From NCBI GenBank assembly GCA_963969345.1, contig OZ017769.1, positions 8,869,725 to 8,933,724 on the forward strand: a stretch of 64,000 nucleotides of DNA. Reading direction: 5' to 3'. Source of the DNA: Turbatrix aceti. Taxonomy: Eukaryota; Nematoda; Chromadorea; Rhabditida; Panagrolaimidae. Below are positions 1 to 10,600 of this stretch, piece after piece (position 1 is the first letter of the stretch; each line of letters begins with the position of its first letter). A program made the position numbers and the translations under genes. The notes beneath the pieces are model-generated. The model saw only the letters and a program-made list of their open reading frames with translations, made no database searches and was not told the DNA's origin.

Positions 1-288
1 GATTTTTGGCGCTACGCAAAAGAAGAATATGATCGTTTTGTCGGCATACTTGGCAAATTTCCAGATTTTATCAAAGTTAAAATTAATTTTCAAGTAAAAT
101 CTAATTTTAAGAAATTCAACGTTGATAAAAATTTGGATTCTCCTTACCTGCATCTACCAAAAAAAGATTTTATTATGAAGCCACAAAAATGGGGGCTATC
201 GTGGCTTATCAATCGTCAAACCAAAGTGACAGATAACGTCCAATTTTTGTATCAAATTGTTATGATGTCCTCTTCGTTTCATTCATAA
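1..288 (+). CDS. 3' end of an orphan-family gene, paralog of the genes at 2941 and 44920
   Basis: An open frame runs from base 1 to TAA at 286-288 and is cut by the window edge. It aligns with the last ~95 residues of the complete paralog at 2941-4176: DFW.. .K.E(Y/F)DRFVGIL.KFP..IKV, then LDSPY(L/I)H(L/F)..KDF. The shared order of motifs, and a similar ending in both, show that this is a real terminal exon. Function is unknown and no domain was recognised. It is the first of a cluster of three relatives in 4.2 kb, arranged +, - (broken), +. Confidence 0.75.
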   Translation, partial: DFWRYAKEEYDRFVGILGKFPDFIKVKINFQVKSNFKKFNVDKNLDSPYLHLPKKDFIMKPQKWGLSWLINRQTKVTDNVQFLYQIVMMSSSFHS

Positions 289-727
289 ATACGTGTTTTG
301 TTCAACTTTAAATTTTTTCACTAAATTGCCTTCAAATTGTATTCCAGATCAGCGTATGTTGCATGTATTTATGATAAATTATCCTTGATATTCTAAAATA
401 TCGAATACACATTTAATGTTTTATTGTACAGTATCACGTTTTCTTCATGATTGTGTGCCACACCAGATTGCATTTAACAGGAAAGCGCGTTTTTCCACGT
501 TAATCGTTTTTCCATCGCATGTTATGTAAAAAATGCAATGCCGCAAGAATCTGGGCGGTATGCTTTACTTTTACTGATAACCTTTAACTAAATGCATATA
601 TGTATTCCCGACTTCAAAGTCGCCTTGCTTTCTTGACAACGTTTTGACAACGTGAATTTGTTTATAATTGACTGTACATGTTTCACACATACACATAAAT
701 ATGTAACATAACAAGGGAAAGGAGAGC
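289..727. other. AT-rich 3' flank, no gene seen
   Basis: This stretch lies between the 3' end of one family member and the broken opposite-strand copy. It is AT-rich with no long frame. I see no RNA gene or clear repeat. Confidence 0.5.
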
Positions 728-1459
728 TCAAAAATTATATGTTAAAGATTGTAACTTCCAAGGGGGCATTGAAATTGGGGCAAAATAATGAACGTTGTCT
801 GCGACTTTGATTTGACAATGAATGTTCACGGACTCTAACTTGTGCTGTGTACAAATGAAATCATGATTTGAGAAAAGATCATCTGGGCAGTTCAATAACT
901 CATCAACATCAATATTATTATACAAGCAATTGCCGGGGAATTGACAATAAATTTTGTATTAAATCCAACGATGCCTCATCATCTGTCAGATGCGCTGCTA
1001 CGGTTAATTTTGTGAGACCTGAAAGATATTGTTTTTAATCAAAAATAACGTAAACAAAATGTAAAACTAACTTTTGCACTTCTGAACTTTTTCCAAAAAA
1101 AAGATATCACCGGACCCTCTAACACGCTGGACATTTAAGATTCGAATGAAAGGCACAATCCAGTGTTGGAATTTTGAATAGACGCAAAGTGCCCGATCCT
1201 AAATAGTAAAAAATGTTAACAGAAGCTTTAAAAAGGCACTTACATGGTAGTCAAGTTGAATTATGTTTGTGTCAAAAGTAACTTCGACGTTTTCCATAAA
1301 AATACAAAAAGAGTAAGACATTTCACGGGAAGCAAAAGCCAATTTTTTGAGACTTTCTATGGCAACATATTTGATTACACTATTAATAAGATCCGAAAAC
1401 AACAGCGAATGATACGTTAAAGATAGGGGACGCATTTTTGTTTGCCTGTGCATAGCCAA
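728..1459 (-). pseudogene. broken copy of the orphan family, middle missing
   Basis: Read on the minus strand, 1459-1199 begins MRPLSL.YH and carries the family hallmark FASREMSYSF.IFM..VEVTF, matching the N-terminus of the intact genes. A second piece (about 1140-1080) resembles the helical part after the first intron. The piece at 728-900 matches only the far C-terminus (HDFICTQ, then a TKV/IKV.DNV motif). The roughly 200 residues in between, including the FSPNVE core, are absent, so this is a deletion derivative. A short residual product cannot be excluded. Confidence 0.6.
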
Positions 1460-2940
1460 TTACGGTTTTTAGTTTGGGTTCCGGAGAATAAGGTAACAAC
1501 AAAATGTTGAAATTGGTCAAAACTTGGACTATCCAAAGTTGGTAAACTGCCAGAAAAGAGAAAGCTGGAGTGTAAAGGGGGTTAAGGGCGGGCCGATCAC
1601 CTGGGTTAGCTCATTGGAAACTCCACAGTGGTGCGGAAGACAGTGCAGCATTGGGTAGAGTCTGTATGACGATTCAAACACGACACACAACAGGCAACTT
1701 TCAAACATGGATGGCACATTACTAAATAAATATTGGTGCGTGCATGCCCGTGCGCTAACATAGTCAGCGCGCAATTTTTGATTTGCAACTGCGCTGGACA
1801 ACTGCTGCAAAGTTTTCATCTAAACTAGCACAGTTTATCGGTCCATCGACAATGCCGTAATTTATTATATTATACCATGGCGTTGAAAGCGCTTAAAAGC
1901 AACCCTGGTTTTTATCCCTTGATCAAAATGCAATTCATTGAACCTTTTGGTTGAGAAGCACTAAAAAGACCTTGAGCGTTTTTGAAGCCCCCCGCATCGC
2001 CATCAGGTATTCAGAAATCACAAAGAAGCTGTAAAACGCTACGTTTGCGAGATGGGGATTATAAATACATGTAAGTGCTACGAAGATAGGAAAAACACTT
2101 ACACGTAGACACCCATCATGAGGAAACAAGCAGAGGAATAAGTGAAACAATATATAACATCTGTTACGGCCAAAGCTTGCAGATACTCTGTACGAATCTT
2201 TTTTTTAGTATTTACAAGTGCTGTTTCTGCATCATGGTTATTTGATTGTTGCAAATCAGTCATTATAGCAAAAAAAGTTCGCAAATCATACTCTTGCTAA
2301 AAAAATATAAATAGATACATGATTTTTTTTCCAAGACTTATGTATGTATGTGTTGGCCAGAGAACGCTACCAAAACGATTGTTATTCATGCACAATACGT
2401 GGTTTTAAACACCAATGCTGATTCAGTGAATTGTGCACCTTGAGTTTTCTTGACGCCTGATTCATTTGCTGAATCATGCGTCCGATGTTCGCATGGCTAA
2501 AATAGTATATTTATTTAATTGTTTTGTTTCATTGTTCTTTTTGTATAATGTTTTATTTCAAATTCGCATAGAGACAAAAAAATTATACATTTTGGCATAG
2601 GAGCTGGTGAACGAAGCTTCCAAGGCAACGACACAAAAAACTGGCTTATTTCTCCGTTCATTTTTGCGCTCAAGTGCAAAAAACGTTCGCACACCCTGCG
2701 AAACGCAGCACTGTCGGTTGCTTCACCAAATCGCTGTGCTTTTAAAAAAGGCTGACCCTGCTTATTGACTCGAACATACTGCCTCCCCTTTCCTGTAATA
2801 GAAAGCAAGGCTGTCTAATAAATATTTAGTATTTTTTTGGGGTTATTGCGGGCAACGTTGTTTCGTACACCATTCGCGACTACATTGCTTTTTTTTAGTT
2901 TTTTTAAAATCAATCTTTTTGTCATTTCAGACAAACGAAA
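1460..2940. other. intergenic, AT-rich, no supported gene
   Basis: Two minus-strand open frames (1529-1819 and 2515-2808) occur but have no signal peptide, recognised motif or paralog in the window, and I do not call them genes. The bases just before 2941 give TTTCAG-ACAAACGAAA-ATG, an acceptor-like signal 10 nt before the start codon of the next gene, which would suit spliced-leader addition. Confidence 0.5.
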
Positions 2941-4176
2941 ATGCGTTCCTTGTCTTCGAAATATCATCAGTTTTTGATTTCGAGTGTTTTCAAAAACGAG
3001 ACTAAACATCTTGACACCCCACCACCTTGGCAGTCGTTTGTTTCGGAAGATGATATCAAATTTCTTACCGTCGAAAATCTCCGAAACTTGGTTTTCTCAT
3101 CCCGGGAAATGACTCAATCATTTGGTATTTTCATGTTAAACATCGATGTTACCTTTAAAAATGAATATCTACATTTTAAGCTTCATGCAAGTGTCCGTTT
3201 TTTTTTCAGTGAACTTAAAAACTTTTAGGAGAAGAACCTCTACTTTCCGTCTACTCATTGGATTTCGGCATTCGTTCGAAGTCTTGCAATTGGGAGTTTC
3301 TCAGATGACATAGACACTCACTTTTTGGAAAAAATTTACCATTACAACAGTTAGTTATATAACTTATGCAGCTTGCAAACCTTTTAAAAAGTTTCTAACC
3401 ATATAGTTTTAGATCTTGTAAAATTGGACCTTTCGGCGATAGATGACGAAAATCTATCACAAAAAGTGGTGAAAAACTTGTTGCCAATTCCACGGCATTT
3501 GATGGTTAACGCCGACAGCGTAAACGACGTTCAAACGCCGCTACAACGCTTTGAAAAAATTTACCTTTGCGATTTTCCTATCCCTTCAGAAAAAGTCAGT
3601 TTTATTATCAAAAAAATGAAAATTCTCGAAAAAATGAATTTTCAGATTGTCGACGATATCCCCACATTGAGCATTGTTAATTCCGATGATCCGGACGCCT
3701 TTGTTGATGCACTCAACTCGTTAAAAACAAAGTTACAGCATGTTCGACACCTAGAGTTCAATTGGAATGGCTGTCATCTTTCATTACTTTTTGATGATTT
3801 CAAAGAACTCATGAACTGTTCGACTACGTTTTCCCCCAATGTCGAAACCGTTGCCTTCAAAGCCTGCATCCAAGTCTTGCAGCCTTATTTTACAGCGGCT
3901 GACTTTTGGCTGCAAGCCAAGAATGAATTCGATCGCTTTGTTGGTATTCTCAAAAAATTTCCAAGTAATATCAAAGTCGAAATTGATTTTGATATACAGG
4001 TCAAATTCATTAAACCTAAACTTGATCCTATTTTAGACTCCCCCTATATTCATTTTGCCAAAAACGATTTTGTTTGTACACAGGAAAAAAGTTCTCAGGC
4101 GGGCAGTTGTCGAACAAAAATCGGAGGTAATGTCGACTTTTCGTTTAGATGCTGTTGCGAAAGTCCATTTACATAA
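2941..4176 (+). CDS. orphan-family protein, complete copy (376 aa)
   Basis: Three exons join in frame: 2941-3186, 3229-3349 and 3413-4176. The first intron (42 nt) appears to use a GC donor (CAT|GCAAGT), the only choice found that keeps the phase used by the intronless equivalent region of the paralog at 46077. The N-terminus has SSKYH..L and FSSREMTQSFGIFM. The middle carries LQRFEKIYL and a long charged region. The C-terminal half has LQHVRHLEF.WN, FSPNVE and the DFW...FDRFVGIL block. There is no signal peptide or membrane segment, so an intracellular protein is likely. The layout (short N-terminal module, then a long leucine-patterned part) resembles nematode F-box-type expansions, but I see no F-box consensus. 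Function unknown. Confidence 0.75.
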
Positions 4177-4638
4177 TCACAATTGAGTCATTTGTATTGT
4201 TTGTTTCCGTGTTTTAAAATTTGTTCATCACTATTTTCGCATAAAAAAACTTATGGATATGAGATTATAACCGGCAGGGTTTTCTCATTGTTTCAATGTT
4301 TAGTTACAAGATCCACCAGTTTTATGTAAAATCATGAGTTCAATTTTTGCAAAATAAATAAATATTTTTCTGTCTTACAATTTGTTTCAAGTTTATGTAC
4401 ATTTTCGTTGTTTTCTACGTTCCAAATTATGTTTATTATGATTTTTGGGTCTTGAAAAAAATACTTATGGACTCGTTATAGCACTGAAGGGGTAACCGAT
4501 GAAACTCAGTGTAAGGCACGCAAATAGGTACAACACAGCCGAGGGCAACGGGAGTCAAAAAATATGAAAACGAGGTGGTTGCGCCGAATGCTGCGGAGCC
4601 ATGCTGCGCGTGGGGTAGAATGGGGGTCTATGTCTGGT
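4177..4638. other. convergent 3' flanks
   Basis: The region lies between the orphan-family stop codon and the stop codon of the minus-strand large gene. It is AT-rich on the left (AATAAATAAATA near 4355 could serve as a poly(A) signal for the plus-strand gene) and becomes GC-richer toward 4500. Nothing else is seen. Confidence 0.5.
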
Positions 4639-7600
4639 CTAGAGACGCTTGCGACTTCCGAAGATGGACTGCTTGAGGCGCTGTCCTAGGCCCGGACTGG
4701 GGGCAGCGTGCTTCCCGTTGTTGTGCAGAGCACGCCAGGGATCACTGCTGAGGCTGTTGGACTTCATCAGCGGATGGCTGCCCGAGGGTGGCTCAGGTAA
4801 ACCCATCTTGTTGAGGGAAGCGGTCGACGACGCAGCGGTCGGCGGCTTGCTCTGGTGACCGCCAATGCGTCGGATGAGCTGGCTCAGGCGCCCCGAACCC
4901 TTATGCGCGGGTGGGAGCTGATGACTCGCGATCGAGACGTTGTCGACTTCCGAACACCGCGAGAATCGGCGATGGTCGTCAATATTGCTTCCACCACCGA
5001 TGTTGTCGTAGAACCCATCGTCGTCTTCATCGTCGACGCGGGAGGAGATGGATTGTCGTCCGGTGAAGGAGCTCCTTCGCTGGGCTGGATTCAGCGGTGG
5101 AGGGAACCCATTTGGCTGTGGAGCCTGAACCCGGGGCGGTGGGGGCTGTTGCTGCTGTCCGAGGTGAGACCCGATCGACGACGCGCTCCCGCTGTAGTAA
5201 CCGTGCTGCGACGAGTTCGCCGAGCCCGGAGGAAGCGCAGCGCCACCACTGCTGGTCGCTGGACTGGCACGCGGTGTCTGCAACGAGCTCGGAGGTGCCT
5301 TGGCTTGTTGGAACTCGTGGATCTCGTAGTACGTGTCTTCCTCCCGGGTCTTGGTGGGCTGCGAAGGCCGGCGCCAGAGATTTGGATTGGCAAAACCGTT
5401 GGTATTATTCGCTGAAAAAAATGGAACAATTCATTTTAAGTTTCAGGTAAAGCAGCCGAGTGGTCAGACGAAAAGTTTAGTCCTGTCAAAAGCGCTGATT
5501 TTGTTAGAACTTTGGCCGAGTAGTCTTCAAGTCTGACCAATCGACCGCGGATGATGTAGAAAAAAACAGATGGAAACAAAGGTGTGACAAGCGTGCAACT
5601 CAGGTTAAAGCAGATCGCTGCAGGCCTGTCCTACCTCTGACTCGAGCTCGTACCTCCAGTCGGGCCCGTTGGCTGCTGGCGTTTTTGCTCGAACATTTGC
5701 TGCATGGCACCGACGCGGCTGCCGTGCCTCTCGTGGTTGATTGCCTCAAAAGGCCTTGCACCAACTGGGACTGCTGGTTGAGGCGCCTGCTGGTGCTGTT
5801 GGTGCTGGTGCTGATATTGTTGTTGTTGCTGTTGCTGTTGCTGGTGCTGTTGGAGCTGGTGCTGGTGCTGTTGTTGCTGAGCCACCGGAGCAGTGCTGTG
5901 GATCGCCACCCTCCTCGGAGCCGGAGTCGGTTTGGCCTTCTGCTGAGGCCCGAGATCGCCAACCACGCTCTGAAGCATAGTAGCCATTTCGTCGAGAGCG
6001 CTGGTGTTCGCGGGTTGCTGGATTGCGTGATTCACCTGGTTTACCTGGTTCACCTGTCCATACTGCTGTCTATTGCCGTTCGGAGCAGGGCCAAAATTTC
6101 TCTTCGGCGGAACCGGTCCAAATGGGTGCCTCTGAGCCGAGTGATTAGATGACGATGGACTTGCCTGGGGCGTGGTCAACGAATCCGGCGCAGCGAGCGT
6201 GCTGTTGGTCGGAAAAAAACAACGCTTATCCGACGCCTCAGAATTCAAATTATCCGTGTTTAGGTCGAGATCGGCAACCAACTCATCAATGGTCAGAACC
6301 GGGTCGTTGGAGTTTGAGGGATGATGATGCATCGAGTTCGTGCTGGGCCTTCGCTGGAGCGAATGATGGTTGTCCGAGAGACTGTGAAGACTGGATACAC
6401 TCGATCTCTGCGAGTACTGTTGGAAAGCCCCCGTCCTCTGCTGGAAGCTGGGTGTTCCAGGGTGCAGGGAGGCAACAAATGGCCTGTAGTCTTCACTACC
6501 GTATCCCTGGTAATCCTGCGAGCTGGCCCTTTCGTGTCGAGCTCGTTCCTGGGTCGGCACCGGGCGCGGCAGACTGTTCGTTCCCTCAGGGAAAAATCCA
6601 AAACCATTTCCACCCGTAAGCGCAAAAAATGATCCATATTGAGGCTGGGGCCTGAGGACCTGGGGCTTGACAGGTGCAGGTACAGGTACAGGTGCCGGTG
6701 CTGTCGTCACAATCTTTGGCTTTTGTTGCGAAGACTTGATGAGGTCAGGTGTCTCGCCGAGTTGCCTTTTCTTCCGCCTGTCAGCCGCGTTGATCGCTGC
6801 AACCTCGGCGGAGCATGATCCAACCGAGCGTTCGTCTGAGTCGTTCGGGCTGGTGAGATTGTTATCAATGCCGTTGGACAAGATAAGATCCGGCTTCTCG
6901 GTTGCCCATGTTTTGATATCACCGGTCAGCCATTGTTTTGTAAAGTCCATCTTTGTGGATTTTCCGTGCGGTTTTGTGAGCACGATTGTTTCGGTGATTT
7001 CGACGTCTGCGGGATTTGGTTCCGATCGTGGGAATGGTTTTGGACCGGTAAAAGATGCGGATGCTGACAGAGGTTGTTGTTGCTGTTGTTGTGGTTTTTG
7101 TTGGTACTGCTGGGATGCAGGAGGCTGAATAATGTGGCGCAGGGGCTTCTGAGGGGGTTGTTTTGTCGGGGGCGATGTTGGTTTTCTGAAGAAAAAAGTT
7201 GCATCAAGGTGAAAACATTTTACAACAAAACAAACCTCAGACGAACGATGGGAACATTGGTAACGACAGCAGACGGCATCTGAGGCTGTTGCCTTTGTTG
7301 CTGTTGCTGGGCTGATGCTGAGGCGGATGATATCCGCCATTTCCATTGCTGGGAGCGCTGTTATCCGGTGGCATAGCTTTTCGGAAGCCAACTGTCTTGG
7401 CACCTGTGCCTGTGTTCTTGTTCGCCAACTGCTGCTGTTCCTGCTGGTTCTGGGCTCTGATGCCGGAGACGACAGCCGCAGTCGAAGGCTCTACTTCCTT
7501 TTTTAGATCTTCGAAAATCTGGTCCAGGTAGTCAATGGCATCCTTGAACTTGGATCGATGCTGATGATGCCGATAACGGGCCTGGTCAATCATCTGGTCG

Positions 7601-10600
7601 AGTTGTCGGGAGGCAGTGTCGAGCACTCCGCCACCACTGCCGCCGCCGCCGCCACCACTGCAAGAAGTCGTCCGTGTCATTGATCTGACCTTTTGAAGAG
7701 GGGACGACAACACAGGAGAGAGGACAGAGCAAGTATGTATACTAATAGCTAGAGGGAAGGAAGCGTGCCAGTCAGCCAGCCGAGAGTGAATGAATTAGTA
7801 TTTAGTCGGCGTGCGACTCGTTGACAGAGAACGAGAACGAGAACGAAAACAGGAACAGGGGACCCCGTCAGCTACTCTATTTCCTATCCTATCCCTGTTC
7901 GACACTATCGGTCTCGTCGATCGATGCTGCAACCATAGCCATCGTCCGTGCTGCCCAGAGACGAGACCAGGCGCTTCCTGTACGTGTGCGCTTTTGTTCA
8001 AGAGATAAATTCCACTCTCGGCAGAATAGCTCGCAAAAAAAAGTGATGATCCAATCTCTCGGCTGGCTAATTTTTTGTGTTTTTTTGGTGACCGAAAAAA
8101 TTTATCGCAGCAATTTTCGCTATTTTTTTACAAAATTGCAAAATTGAAATTTTTCAATTTTGATCAAAAAATTTTATTTTTTAACGCAAAAAATTTATTT
8201 AGCGCAAACAAAAGCGAAAGTTGCAAAACGACAAAAATTATTTTTGTGTTTTGCAACCAAAAAAATAAGTCAGAACAATTTTTGTTTTTCTGTACAGAAA
8301 AATTGAAATTCTTTTTTTAGACAGTCAAAAAATTCTATGTATTTTCGGCGCAAAAAAAACAGAAAATATTTTTCTTATTTTTTCAAGGAAGAAAAAAACG
8401 CGTTGAACCACAAAGAAAATTGTGAAAAAAACATTTTTAAACTCAAAAGTTTGCCTACCTGTTGTTAGAATCAACACTGGTGGTTGACTGTCTTCCGGTG
8501 GAAGTGTCAGCACTCGTCTGTCTGACAGGTATGTGAGCCGCGTAACGCTCAGGTCGATGGTGTGAGTGCTGGGCTGCTGCCTGCGTAAAGCCCTGCGCGA
8601 GATTGCTGCCACCGTTCGCACTTCCACTTCCGCCACCACCGCCGCCATGGGTCGAGTCAGCAGACGACTTTCGCTGGTGCTGATGGGGGAACAGCGATCC
8701 ACCCGGGGCCGAGTGATGGCTGTCTTCCTGCAAGCAAGCAACCGATCATCATCATCACACACACACACGTGGTCTCGATCAGTCCGATCTTATCGGATAC
8801 TTTGAAGAAGCAGCCTGCCTGGCCTGCTGGCCAATTACTCTTTTTTCTGCCGACGGCGGCTCTCTCAATGCTCTCTCCGGAGGATTGACGCAAGCAAGGC
8901 CAGTCAGTCATGTCAGCTGACCATCGCCAGTGCCGCAGGCGTCGAATACTTTTTTTTTAAACAGTTGAAATGCGAGAAGACAAAGAAAAGAAAAAACCTC
9001 ATAATATCCGTTAAAAAAACTAAAAAAAAATTTAGTTGTGCAAAAATGCAAAAACAAAAACAGCGCTGTGTAATGATTTTTGCGGTGGCGTTTTTAAAAA
9101 AAATTAGAAAAAAAATAAAACCCACCATTCCGGCACCGTCGCCCTCAAAACTGTGGCCCACAGAACCCGACTTCTTGGCCACCTGAACAGCCTGCAGCTG
9201 CATGGCCGCCTCAAAAGGCGTCTTCGGCGTGTCAAAGTTCTGCGTCGTGAGCTGCGCTTCTTTCCTCGGCAGAGGCTTCCGCCTGAAGCTCCCGCCCGAT
9301 CCATCAAAAGTAGTCGGGAACGGCATGAGTTCCACCATCTTGGATACCGGCACTCCAACAGCCACCGATGAAGGTGGTCTCGACGAATTCAAAGATTCAA
9401 TCGACGACGCAGTCGTCCGATTCGGTGCTGAGAGCTGTGGAATGAGGCGTCGCCGCTGCGTCGGCTCGTTGATGCGGACTGCAGAAGGCTGCACGAGCTC
9501 GGAGGTCGTCGAGAGACAGGGCGAGGTGGTCCGCGAGTAATCGTCGTCGCCGATAGGCTCGCTCAGGAGACGGGATGAACTACGGTAGGGAGGAGCGAAG
9601 CGTCGATGGTGATGGTGGTGATGCCGATGCCGCGGACGGTGTCCGAAGCTGTCGTAGTCTTCGAGGAGGGATTTGTCGGGAAGCACGAGGCCCGAAAAGC
9701 TCTCATCGAGTAGCTAAAAGAAGTGTTCAGTGGTAAAGAGCCTGACAAGAGGTGCAGTGCCGTCGTCCAAGCGTCCGTCGACCAAACAAACGTCCGTCGA
9801 CCGGACAAACGGAGGCCACAAGGCTCTTCTTGCTTTTTCCAAGCCCCCCAGGGACTTGGGCAGACAGGTGTGACGTGTGTGCAGCTGCTAGCATGGAAAG
9901 TTGGCCCCCCTCTCATTTAAAAAGTGAAAAAGTGCGCACGCGTGATCGCGATTGGGATCGGGATCGGGACTGGGCATTTGTCGCACGCACCCAAGAGTGC
10001 TGTCGAATTCAATGCATTCAAGGAACTCCCAGGCAAACTAAGCGCTCATTTCGTTTTCTTTTTTCGCGGCGAGAAGTACTAAATATTAAGAGACCCTCCG
10101 GCAGTGTGTAAGGATCGGCGCCTGGCCTGGCCTGTGCTGTGTAAAACGAACGAACGAACAAGTGACATGTATATCACCAGGCCTGGCCAGGTATTAACTT
10201 GCCTGCTCTCTCGTCAAGTTGGCGTGAGGCAGGCAGGTAATGGATGACATTTATTACTATAATATTTATGAGCCAACTCACCGACGTATCATCGTCTTCG
10301 TCGTCGGTTGCCGGTAGCCGGGGCTCGTTGGTCCGAAGGTTCGCCAGCGCGATCGAGCCTAACGTGTCCTGACGGGAAAAACTCTGAAACAATTTCGTAA
10401 ACTTCATAAATTTTAAAAATTATGAAAACGTGATACATCAAAAAAAAATTTTTTGTTAAAAGTTGCAAGTGTGTCAAAAAAATGATATCCTCACCGAACA
10501 CATGCTAGTGAGATCATCATCGTCTCTGAGAGTTGATGCCGGCGAGCAAGCGGCGAGTTTCTCACGCTCGGCATCGATGATCGCAGTCTGCTGGTCGATG

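Noticed and set aside
1529..1819. Cys-rich minus-strand frames (96 and 60 codons)
   Set aside because: Two overlapping frames of similar length, no signal peptide, no paralog in the window.
2515..2808. 97-codon minus-strand frame with a CERFLHLSAKM stretch
   Set aside because: No start context, no partner exon and no relative seen; could be part of an unknown gene but not supportable.
2941..4176. F-box or BTB assignment for the orphan family
   Set aside because: The N-terminal module lacks the LPxE..L..I F-box pattern and no BTB or MATH motifs are visible.
5445..5546. tRNA-like A-box words (GCCGAGTGGTC, GGCCGAGTAGTC)
   Set aside because: No B box, no cloverleaf, and the second word lies within the segment duplicated at 44735; possibly a SINE remnant, but unsupported.
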